NCBI RefSeq assembly: GCF_047654785.1
Contig: NZ_JASGKQ010000002.1
Coordinates: 620,001-684,000, forward strand
Source: Pelomonas sp047654785
Lineage (GTDB): Bacteria > Pseudomonadota > Gammaproteobacteria > Burkholderiales > Burkholderiaceae_C
DNA: 64,000 nucleotides
Direction: 5' to 3'
Each line of letters opens with the position of its first letter. The first letter of the stretch is position 1. The translations under genes and the position numbers were made by a program. Shown here piece by piece: positions 38,329 through 45,749 of this stretch. Under the pieces are notes generated by a model. The model was not told where the DNA came from, did no database searches, and worked only from the letters and a program-made list of their open reading frames with translations.

Positions 38329-39174
38329 ATGAGCGCCTACGCCGCCCTCGCGCTCGCGCTGCCCGCCCTCGCCGCCGCCCAACCCCTGCCGCAGCTCCAG
38401 GCCTACGAGGTGGACGCCGCCTGGCGCACGCCCGTCGAGCCGCTGCGCATCAGCGACCACGTCTGGCAGATCGGCGCGCGCGACATCACCGCGCTGCTCG
38501 TCAAGACGCCGCAGGGCGCGGTGCTGATCGACGGCGGCATGCCGCAGATGGCCGACGCGCTGCTGCGCAACATGGCCAGGCTCGGCGTCGCGCCGGGCGA
38601 GCTGCGCCTGATCCTGCACAGCCACGCGCACGCCGACCACGCCGGCCCGCTGGCCGCCGTCAAGCGCGCGACCGGTGCGGCGCTGGTCAGCAACGCCGAG
38701 TCCGCGGCGCTGCTCGCGCGCGGCGGCAGCCACGACCTCCATTTCGGCGACGCGATCGCCTTCCCGCCCGTCGCGGCCGACCGCCTCGTGCAGGACGGCG
38801 AGGTCGTGCAACTCGGTGGCATGGCCTTCACCGCCTGGTTCACGCCCGGCCACACGCCGGGCAGCCTGAGCTGGACCTGGACCGACACCCGCGACGGCCG
38901 GCCGGTGCGCATCGCCTATGTGGACAGCCTGAGCGCGCCGGGCTACCGGCTGGCCGGGAACCCCGCCTACCCGCAGATCCGGCGCGACTTCGCGCGCAGC
39001 ATCGAGACCGTGCGCGGCCTGCCCTGCGACCTGCTGCTGACGCCGCACCCGGGCGCCAGCGGCTGGAACTACGCCGACGCGGCCCGGCCCCACCCCCGGC
39101 CGACGAGCTGCGCGGCCTATGCCGACGCGGCGGCGCAGCGCTTGCGGAAACAAGCGGAAGCCGAGAAACGCTAG
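38329..39174 (+). CDS. Subclass B3 metallo-beta-lactamase
   Basis: A 281-residue exported zinc hydrolase with a short signal peptide (MSAYAALALALPALAAAQ). The B3 zinc ligands are complete: His99-x-His101-x-Asp103-His104 in HAHADHAG, His175 in TPGHTPGSLSW, and His240 in LLTPHPGASGW. The Asp-Ser-Leu-Ser stretch (VDSLSAPGY) fits the B3 substrate side. Chromosomal B3 enzymes of this kind are known in several environmental betaproteobacteria. ATG 38329 follows GGGGAGG. Cleavage of penicillins, cephalosporins or carbapenems is expected by family but not shown. It is the last gene of the operon, convergent with the acyl-CoA synthetase gene, overlapping it by 4 bases. Confidence 0.88.
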   Translation: MSAYAALALALPALAAAQPLPQLQAYEVDAAWRTPVEPLRISDHVWQIGARDITALLVKTPQGAVLIDGGMPQMADALLRNMARLGVAPGELRLILHSHAHADHAGPLAAVKRATGAALVSNAESAALLARGGSHDLHFGDAIAFPPVAADRLVQDGEVVQLGGMAFTAWFTPGHTPGSLSWTWTDTRDGRPVRIAYVDSLSAPGYRLAGNPAYPQIRRDFARSIETVRGLPCDLLLTPHPGASGWNYADAARPHPRPTSCAAYADAAAQRLRKQAEAEKR

Positions 39175-41852
39175 CCCTGCAAGCTGCGCGTGACCAGCCT
39201 GAAATCCGGATCCTCCGGGAAGGGCTTGACCGTGAACCCGAGGCCGCGCATCAGCTTCAGCATGTCGCTGTTGTTGGACAGCACCAGGCCCTCGATGTCG
39301 GACAGGCCCTTCTCGCGCGCCGCGTCGGTGATGCCCTCCATCAGCCGCGTGCCCAGGCCCTTGCCGCCGAAGTCGTCGGCCACCAGCAGGCTGAACTCGC
39401 AGCTGGTCTGGTCGGCGTTGGTGATGATGCGCGACACGCCGACGATGCGCTCGCCGGCCTCGGTCGAGGACACGGCCACCAGCGCCATCTCGCGGTCGTA
39501 GTCGATCAGCGTCAGCCGCGCCAGCAGGCTGGGCGGCAGCTCGGTGATGGCGCTGGCGAAGCGGAAGTAGCGGCTCTCGGGCTTGAGGCCACGCACCAGC
39601 TCCTGCAGCATCTGCGCGTCGTCCGGGCGCACCGGGCGCACGGTCACCTCGCCGCCGCCGGCCAGCGGCCAGACCTGCTCGAAGCGCGCCGGGTAGGGCA
39701 GGATGGCCAGGTGCGGGTAGTCGAAGGCGCGCGTCGTGCCGCTGACCGGCCCGGGCTGCAGCACGATGCGCGCGTCCACGGCCACGGCGCCGTTCTCGTC
39801 GACGATCAGCGGGTTGATGTCCATCTCGCGCAGCTGCGGGAACTCGCAGACCATCTCGCTGACGCGCAGCAGCACATGCTCCAGCGCGTCCAGGTCGGCC
39901 GGCGCGCCGCCCTGCCAGCCCTCGGCCAGCGTCTCGGCCACGCGGGCGCGCTCGACCAGGCGGCGCGCGAGGAACTGGTTCAGCGGCGGCAGCTCCATCG
40001 CGCGGTCGGCGATCAGCTCGATCATCGTGCCGCCCGCGCCGAACACGATGACCGGGCCGAAGGCCTCGTCCGTCACCAGCCCGACGCAGACCTCGCGCCC
40101 GCCGCGCCCGCCCCCGCGGCGCGCCATCTTCTGCACCGTCACGCCGTTCAGGCGCGCCCGGGGCTGCAGCTTCTGCACGCGGGCCATCATGTCGCTGTAG
40201 GCGTCGCGCGCGGCCGAGCCGCTCTGGATGTTCAGCACCACGCCCTGCACGTCGCTCTTGTGCGTGATGTCGGGCGAGTCGATCTTCAGCGCGACGGGGA
40301 AACCCATCTGCGTGGCCAGCATCATGGCCTCGTTGGCGCTGCGCGCCAGCACCGTCTGCGTGACCGGGATGTGGAAGGCCGCCAGCAGCGCCTTGCTCTC
40401 CATCTCGGTCAGCGTGCGGCGGCGTTCGGCCAGCACGCTCTCGATCAGCAGCCGCGCGGCCTCCAGGTCGGGCTGGGCCAGGCTGGACAGCGGCGGCGGC
40501 GTCTGCATCAGCAGGCGCTGGTTGGCGTGGAAGGCGGCGATGTTGCCGAAGGCGCCGACGGCGGCCTCGGGCGTGCGGAAGTTGGCGATGGCCGCGTCGT
40601 TGAGCACGCGGCGCGCGTCGCGCACCGAGGCGTCGCCCATCCAGCAGCCCAACAGCGGCTTGGCGGAGTCGGCCTTGGCGGCGACGACCGCGCGGGCCAC
40701 CTCGGTGGCGTCGCATTCGAGCTGCGGCGTGTAGATCGCCAGCACGCCGTCCACCGCCGGGTCGGCGGCGGCGGCCTGCAGCGCGGCGCGGTAGTGGCCG
40801 GGCGTGGCGGCGGCGGACAGGTCCACCAGGTCCACCAGCGAGGCCAGCGGCGGCAGCTGCGGCTTCAGCGCGGCGGCCACGTCGGGCGAGAGCCGGCCGA
40901 GCTGCAGGCCGATCTCGTCCACCCAGTCCGCCGCCAGGATGCCGGGGCCGCCGCCGTTGGTGACGATGGCCAGCCGCTGGCCCACCGGCCGGTAGCGCGC
41001 GGCCAGGCATTTGGCGGCCGAGAACAGCTCGACGAAGCTGCGCACCCGCACCGCGCCGGCGCGGCGCAGCGCGGCGTCGAACACGTCGTCGCTGCCGACG
41101 ATGGCGCGGCTGTGCGTCAGCGCCGCCTCGTTGCCGGCGCGGCGCCGGCCGGCCTTCAGCACGACCACCGGCTTGGCGTGCGCGGCCGAGCGCAGCGCGC
41201 TCATGAAGCGGCGCGCGTTGGAGATGCCCTCGAGGTAGACGACGATGCTCTGCGTGCGCGCGTCCGCGGCGAGGAAGTCCAGCACCTGCGCCAGGTCGAC
41301 GGCCGCGTTCGGCCCCAGCGACACGACCTGGCTGAAGCCGACCTGGTTCTGCTGCGCCCAGTCCAGCATGGCCGAGGTCAGCGCGCCGGACTGCGACACC
41401 AGCGCCAGCGAGCCCTCGGCCGCCAGCGGCCCGGCGACGCTGGCGTTGAGCCGCAGCGGCGGGCGCTGCAGGCCCAGGCAGTTGGGGCCCAGCAGGTGCA
41501 GGCCCTCGCGGCGGGCGATGCGCTTGAACTGCGCGGCCTGGTCCGGTTCGATGCCGTTGCTGATGATGAGCGCGGTGCGGCAGGCGATGCGGCCGGCCAG
41601 CTCCAGCGCGGCGGCGATCTCGTCGGGCGGCAGCGCGATGACGGCCAGGTCCGCCCGCGAGCGCGCCAGCTCGCCCAGCGTGCCGGTGGTCTCGCCGTGC
41701 AGGAACTGTGGCGGGGTCTGCCCCGGCGCCGCCGCCAGCGCCGCGCACAGCGCGCGCGCCTGGGCGGTCTGCCGCCCGGGGTCGTCCGGCGGGCCGGCGA
41801 AGACGACGATGGAGTGGGGCGTGAACAGCGGGGTGAGGAAATGGGCGTCCAT
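39171..41852 (-). CDS. Bifunctional acyl-CoA synthetase (NDP-forming)-like / GNAT acetyltransferase (PatZ type)
   Basis: An 893-residue fusion. The N-terminal CoA-binding domain (LTPLFTPHSIVVFAGPP; LLGPNCLGLQ) and succinyl-CoA-synthetase-like flavodoxin domains (LALVSQSGALTSAMLDWAQ; AIVTNGGGPGILAADW) are followed by an ATP-grasp domain (ESKALLAAFHIPVTQTVLA; FPVALKIDSPDITHKSDVQG; CEFPQLREMDINPL). The C-terminal GNAT domain carries the acetyl-CoA loop (DDFGGKGLGTRLMEGI). Proteins of this layout (Pat/PatZ) acetylate lysines of acyl-CoA synthetases. The start at 41852 (MDAHFLTP) is used, though the frame opens earlier. Confidence 0.9.
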   Translation of the reverse strand: MDAHFLTPLFTPHSIVVFAGPPDDPGRQTAQARALCAALAAAPGQTPPQFLHGETTGTLGELARSRADLAVIALPPDEIAAALELAGRIACRTALIISNGIEPDQAAQFKRIARREGLHLLGPNCLGLQRPPLRLNASVAGPLAAEGSLALVSQSGALTSAMLDWAQQNQVGFSQVVSLGPNAAVDLAQVLDFLAADARTQSIVVYLEGISNARRFMSALRSAAHAKPVVVLKAGRRRAGNEAALTHSRAIVGSDDVFDAALRRAGAVRVRSFVELFSAAKCLAARYRPVGQRLAIVTNGGGPGILAADWVDEIGLQLGRLSPDVAAALKPQLPPLASLVDLVDLSAAATPGHYRAALQAAAADPAVDGVLAIYTPQLECDATEVARAVVAAKADSAKPLLGCWMGDASVRDARRVLNDAAIANFRTPEAAVGAFGNIAAFHANQRLLMQTPPPLSSLAQPDLEAARLLIESVLAERRRTLTEMESKALLAAFHIPVTQTVLARSANEAMMLATQMGFPVALKIDSPDITHKSDVQGVVLNIQSGSAARDAYSDMMARVQKLQPRARLNGVTVQKMARRGGGRGGREVCVGLVTDEAFGPVIVFGAGGTMIELIADRAMELPPLNQFLARRLVERARVAETLAEGWQGGAPADLDALEHVLLRVSEMVCEFPQLREMDINPLIVDENGAVAVDARIVLQPGPVSGTTRAFDYPHLAILPYPARFEQVWPLAGGGEVTVRPVRPDDAQMLQELVRGLKPESRYFRFASAITELPPSLLARLTLIDYDREMALVAVSSTEAGERIVGVSRIITNADQTSCEFSLLVADDFGGKGLGTRLMEGITDAAREKGLSDIEGLVLSNNSDMLKLMRGLGFTVKPFPEDPDFRLVTRSLQG

Positions 41853-41895
41853 GCGGCGAACTCTAAGATGCGCCGCAGACTTCCAGGAGCCTCCC

Positions 41896-42579
41896 ATGCG
41901 ACGCCGTTTCATCATCGCCGCCACACCCGCCCTGCTGTGGGCGCCCTGGCATCCGGCCCGGGCGCTGTCGCTGACCGAGGGCGACGCCAACGCCGGCATC
42001 CGCACCGCGCTGGAGCGCGGCGCCAACGCGGCCGTCGCGCTGCTGGGCCGGCCGGACGGCTTCCTCGGCAACCCGCTCGTGAAGATCGAGCTGCCCGGCT
42101 ACCTGAAGGACGCCGCCCGGCTGCTGAAGGCCACCGGCCAGGGCGCGCGGCTGGACGAGCTGGTCACCGCGATGAACCGCGCCGCCGAGGCCGCCGTGCC
42201 GGTCGCCAAGCCGCTGCTGGTCAAGGCGGTCAAGGACATGAGCGTGGAGGACGGGCTGCAGATCCTGCGCGGCGGTGACGAGTCGGTGACGCAGTTCTTC
42301 GCCGGCAAGACGCGCGAGCCGCTGGGCCGGCAGTTCCTGCCCATCGTCACGCAGGCGACCGAGAAGGTGTCGCTGGCCGACAAGTACAACGCCGTGGCGA
42401 AGAAGGCCTCCGGCTTCGGCCTCGTGAAGGGCGAGGACGCCAGCATCCAGCAGTACGTCACCGCGCGGGCGCTGGACGGGCTGTACCGGATCATCGGCGA
42501 GGAGGAGAGGAAGATCCGCCGGGATCCGGTGGGCACCGGCAGCGCGATCCTGAAAAAGGTGTTCGGCGGCCTGGGCTGA
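41896..42579 (+). CDS. DUF4197 family exported protein
   Basis: A 227-residue protein with a signal peptide (MRRRFIIAATPALLWAPWHPARA) and the DUF4197 domain: LTEGDANAGIRTALERGANAAVALLGRPDGFLGNP-type start, KIELPGYLKDAARLLKATG, LTVAMNRAAEAAVP-like segment, SVEDGLQILRGGDESVTQFF and KYNAVAKKASGFGLV. It acts outside the cytoplasm; its role is not known. ATG 41896 follows CAGGAG. It is divergent to the PatZ-type gene with 43 bases between the starts and followed by proQ. Confidence 0.88.
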   Translation: MRRRFIIAATPALLWAPWHPARALSLTEGDANAGIRTALERGANAAVALLGRPDGFLGNPLVKIELPGYLKDAARLLKATGQGARLDELVTAMNRAAEAAVPVAKPLLVKAVKDMSVEDGLQILRGGDESVTQFFAGKTREPLGRQFLPIVTQATEKVSLADKYNAVAKKASGFGLVKGEDASIQQYVTARALDGLYRIIGEEERKIRRDPVGTGSAILKKVFGGLG

Positions 42580-42625
42580 ACCCTGGCACGGCTTCCGGGG
42601 GGCTTGACGGACAATCCCGCCCCTT

Positions 42626-43282
42626 ATGAGTTCCGACCTCCCCGAATCCACCGTGCCCGCCGCCGAGGCGGCTGAACCCGCCGCGCCCGTCGCCGCTGCC
42701 GTCGAGAAGGCCTGCTCGCCCGAGGTGGCCGAGGCCACCGAGGCCGCGCGCGATGTCGCCGCCGAGCTGAAGGCGCTGTTCCCGGCGCTGTTCACCGGCC
42801 GCCCCAAGCCCGTCAAGCTGCGCATCCAGGCCGACATCCAGGAGCGCGCGCCGGGCCGGTTCAGCAAGGCGCAGCTCAGCGCCTTCCTGCGCCGCCACAC
42901 GGGCTCGACCGGCTACCTGGTCGCGCTGACCCAGGCCAAGACCCGCTTCGACCTGGACGGCCAGCCCGCCGGCGAGCTGAGCGAGGAGCACCTCGCCGCC
43001 GCGAAGGACGAGCTGACGCGCCGCCGCGGGCTGAAGCAGGAGCGCGAGCAGCTGGAGCAGCAGCAGCGCCGCAACCGCGGGCAGCTGCTGTGGGACTTCG
43101 AGCGCACGACGCTGACCGAGGCCAATTTCTGCGTGCTCAAGGGCGTCGTGCCCGAGGAACTGCCGGGGCTGCTGGAGCTTGCGCGCAAGGAGCGCGCCGA
43201 GGCGCCGCCGGCCCCGCCGCGCGAGGCGCGCCGCGACGACCGCCGCCCGCCGCGCCCGCGCCCCGCTCAGCCGCGCCGGTAG
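42626..43282 (+). CDS. proQ: ProQ/FinO-family RNA chaperone
   Basis: A 218-residue RNA-binding protein. An acidic, Ala-rich and probably disordered N-terminal tail of about 45 residues leads to the FinO/ProQ domain (ELKALFPALFTGRPKPVKLRI, FSKAQLSAFLRRHTGSTGYL, RFDLDGQPAGELSEEHLAAA) and a basic, Pro/Arg-rich C-terminal tail (RRDDRRPPRPRPAQPRR). ProQ proteins bind structured sRNAs and mRNA 3' ends. It overlaps the convergent aminopeptidase gene by 16 bases, so the two mRNAs would be complementary at their ends. Confidence 0.9.
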   Translation: MSSDLPESTVPAAEAAEPAAPVAAAVEKACSPEVAEATEAARDVAAELKALFPALFTGRPKPVKLRIQADIQERAPGRFSKAQLSAFLRRHTGSTGYLVALTQAKTRFDLDGQPAGELSEEHLAAAKDELTRRRGLKQEREQLEQQQRRNRGQLLWDFERTTLTEANFCVLKGVVPEELPGLLELARKERAEAPPAPPREARRDDRRPPRPRPAQPRR

Positions 43283-44649
43283 CGGCCTTCCAGGTAGGCC
43301 AGCAGCGTCCGGATCGTCTGCGCCTCGCCGCCCACCGGGCGGCCCGGGCGGGCGGTGTCGTTCCACGCGAACAGGTCCACGTGCAGCCAGTCCTGCTGGG
43401 CGGGCAGGAAGTCCTCCAGGAACAGCGCCGCGTTGATGGCGCCGGCCAGCGCGCTCTTGCCGGTGTTGACGATGTCGCCGATGCTGCTCTCGATGCCCGC
43501 GTGGTACGGCGCCCACAGCGGCATGTGCCACAGCGGGTCGTCCAGCTTCAGGCCCAGGTCCACCAGGTCGCGCGCGGTGTCCATGTGCTTGGCGAACAGC
43601 GCCGGCAGCTGCGCGCCCAGCGCCACGCGGGCCGCGCCGGTCAGCGTGGCCAGGTCGATGACGAGGTCGGGCTCGCCCTCGGCGGCGTAGGCCAGCGCGT
43701 CGCTCAGCACCACGCGGCCCTCGGCGTCGGTGTTGCCGATCTCGACGTGCAGGCCCTTGCGCGTCTTGATGACGTCGCCCGGCCGGTAGGCGTTGCCGGC
43801 GATCGCGTTCTCCACCGCCGGGATCAGCAGCTGCAGCCGCACCGGCAGCTGCAGCGCCATGATCAGCGTGGCCAGGCCCAGCGCGTTGGCGGCGCCGCCC
43901 ATGTCCTTCTTCATCTGCCGCATGCCCTCGCCGCCCTTGATGTTCAGGCCGCCGCTGTCGAAGCACACGCCCTTGCCGACCAGCGCCAGCCGCGGGTGCT
44001 TGGGGTGGCCCCAGGTCAGCTCGATCAGCCGCGGCGCGCGCGTGCTCGCGCGGCCCACCGCGTGGATGCTGGGGAAGTTCTTCTTCAGCAGCGCGTCGCC
44101 GACGATCTCGCTGAACTTGGCGCCGTACTGCGCCGCCAGCGCCTTGGCCGCGGCGGCCAGCTCGGCCGGGCCCATGTGCTCGGCCGGCGTGTTGACGAGG
44201 TCGCGCGTGGCGCTGATCGCGGCGGCCAGCGCCAGGCCGCGCTCGGCGTCGGCGCCAGTGGGTAGCCACAGCGTGGCGGGTTCGCGCCGGGCGGGCTGGT
44301 AGAGGTCGAAGCGGTAGCCGCCCAGCTCCCAGGACAGCGCGGCCGACTCCGGCAGCAGCGCCAGGCCGGCGCCGTCCAGCCGGTAGTCGCCGGCCGGCAG
44401 CGCCAGCGGCAGCGCGCTCAGCGCGAACGGGTGGGCCGCATGCGCCACGCCGGCGAACACCTGCGCCAGCCGGCCGTCGGCGCCCGGCACCAGCGCATGG
44501 CTGTCGGGCGCGCCGGTGAAGCCGACGGTGGCCAGCCACTGCCGCGTGGCGGCGGGCAGGCCGGTGGCCAGCGCCTGGAAGGCGGCGCGGTCCACGACGG
44601 TGATGGGCGTGGCCTTGGCCGGGACGGTTTTCTTCAGCTTGACGGTCAT
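43267..44649 (-). CDS. M17-family leucyl aminopeptidase
   Basis: A 460-residue cytoplasmic metallopeptidase of the M17 family, shorter at its N-terminus than E. coli PepA. The catalytic domain has the two-metal motif GKGVCFDSGGLNIKGG, MKKDMGGAANALGL, the signature NTDAEGRVVLSDALAYA, and DLVIDLATLTGAARVALG. Metal ligands (Lys, Asp, Asp, Glu) and the catalytic Lys/Arg are in these blocks. It removes N-terminal residues from short peptides. The start at 44649 (MTVKLKKTVPAK) is the first in-frame ATG with a plain cytosolic start. Its 3' end overlaps proQ. Confidence 0.92.
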   Translation of the reverse strand: MTVKLKKTVPAKATPITVVDRAAFQALATGLPAATRQWLATVGFTGAPDSHALVPGADGRLAQVFAGVAHAAHPFALSALPLALPAGDYRLDGAGLALLPESAALSWELGGYRFDLYQPARREPATLWLPTGADAERGLALAAAISATRDLVNTPAEHMGPAELAAAAKALAAQYGAKFSEIVGDALLKKNFPSIHAVGRASTRAPRLIELTWGHPKHPRLALVGKGVCFDSGGLNIKGGEGMRQMKKDMGGAANALGLATLIMALQLPVRLQLLIPAVENAIAGNAYRPGDVIKTRKGLHVEIGNTDAEGRVVLSDALAYAAEGEPDLVIDLATLTGAARVALGAQLPALFAKHMDTARDLVDLGLKLDDPLWHMPLWAPYHAGIESSIGDIVNTGKSALAGAINAALFLEDFLPAQQDWLHVDLFAWNDTARPGRPVGGEAQTIRTLLAYLEGRYRRG

Positions 44650-44808
44650 GGGGGCGGGGTGCGGGGATGGCGAAGCCGCGATTGTCGGCACATCGCAGGT
44701 GCAAGGAAGTGTTTCCGCCTTGTCAACCCGCCCGGCGCGGCCCGCGTTGTGCCTCGCAATCGCGCCGCTTCCCACGCGAGACGGCCGGCGAGCCCCGGCC
44801 AGACAGCC

Positions 44809-44982
44809 ATGATGAAACTCCAGCCCCGTACCGAACCCACGCCGCGCCGCCTGCCGGTGCCCGAACTGCTGCAGGAAGGCGGCGCCGACAAGGGCCGCAA
44901 GCACGAGGCCTTCGACACTGCGCTGTACAGCGGCGAGCGCCGCGGCCTGGCCCGCGCGCTGCGCCTGGACCGCAAGCGCTGA
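44809..44982 (+). CDS. Hypothetical small protein (57 aa)
   Basis: A short frame starting MMKLQPRTEPTPRRLPVPEL, then LLQEGGADKGRKHEAFDTAL and YSGERRGLARALRLDRKR. It is basic and soluble, with no recognised domain. Two ATGs (44809, 44812) are possible, and no strong ribosome site is seen. A terminator 52 bases after the stop (45034-45060) supports transcription in this direction. It is divergent to the M17 gene. The gene call is moderately firm; no function is proposed. Confidence 0.55.
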   Translation: MMKLQPRTEPTPRRLPVPELLQEGGADKGRKHEAFDTALYSGERRGLARALRLDRKR

Positions 44983-45033
44983 GCCCGCCCCGCCCAGGCT
45001 CCGTCCACCCGCCCGCCGCCCGCCGCCCGGCTT

Positions 45034-45060
45034 CCCGCCGGCCGGCGGGCGTCGTTTTTT
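45034..45060 (+). terminator. Rho-independent terminator
   Basis: The palindrome CCCGCCGGCCGGCGGG (45034-45049, 6-base stem with GGCC loop) is followed after CGTCG by six Ts (45055-45060). It lies after the 57-residue gene and before the membrane protein gene at 45140. Confidence 0.75.
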
Positions 45061-45139
45061 GGCGGCGTCCGTGGACTTCGCCCGGCCGCCGCCGCCCGGT
45101 GACGGCCCCGGCGCGCGGCTGCACCGAGAATCGCCCCCC

Positions 45140-45679
45140 ATGAAAGCTGCCCGCCGCTCCATCGCCTTCATCTCGGGCGCCCTGCTGTTCTCCTTCTGCA
45201 TCGGCGCCGCGATGCAGTACGCCAGCACCGGCCTGCCGCGCTCGGTCTACCTCCAGCTGGGCGGCCGCAACAGCCTTCCCGTGATGCTGGGAGAGGCCGT
45301 GGCGATCGCCGTGGCGCTGTTCGCCGTGTCGCTGCTGTGGAGCTACGCCACGCTGCGCCCGGCCCGGCGCCGCCACCGGCCCTACGTGGCCTGGATGATG
45401 TCCGGCGTCGGCATGGCCTGGGCGGGCTGGCTGATCTTCGGCGCCTTCAGCTTCGCGCTGGAGCCGCGGGCCTATTCGGCGCCGCTGCAGACCGTGCTGC
45501 TGTCCTCCAGCGCCGCGCCGCTGTTCGGCGTGCTGAACATCTTCGCCGTGCTCGGCGGCACCTGGCTGGCGGGCCGGCTGGCCAGGCGTCGGCAGCTGGG
45601 CCTGCCCACCACGCGCTCGCACCGCCGGCCCGACGGCGAGGCGCCGCCACCGGCGGACGCGGACGCCGCGCCGCGCTGA
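45140..45679 (+). CDS. Hypothetical four-helix membrane protein
   Basis: A 179-residue inner-membrane protein with helices around SIAFISGALLFSFCIGAAMQ, LPVMLGEAVAIAVALFAVSL, VAWMMSGVGMAWAGWLIFGA and LFGVLNIFAVLGGTWLAG. It ends in a cytoplasmic Arg/Pro-rich tail. No family is recognised and no catalytic motif is seen. ATG 45140 gives a basic N-terminus (MKAARR), as usual for the first helix. It stands alone between a terminator and the dsbD-like gene. Confidence 0.7.
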   Translation: MKAARRSIAFISGALLFSFCIGAAMQYASTGLPRSVYLQLGGRNSLPVMLGEAVAIAVALFAVSLLWSYATLRPARRRHRPYVAWMMSGVGMAWAGWLIFGAFSFALEPRAYSAPLQTVLLSSSAAPLFGVLNIFAVLGGTWLAGRLARRRQLGLPTTRSHRRPDGEAPPPADADAAPR

Positions 45680-45749
45680 GGATCCGTCCACCGGCGCCAT
45701 GAACGGGCGCCCACGGCGGGGGCTTGCGGGTTTCGCCTAGGATTTCGCC

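Noticed and set aside
42491..44704. Minus-strand frame in a different phase across the M17 aminopeptidase and proQ
   Set aside because: Composition is that of a shifted frame; the M17 protein with all metal motifs is in another frame of the same strand.
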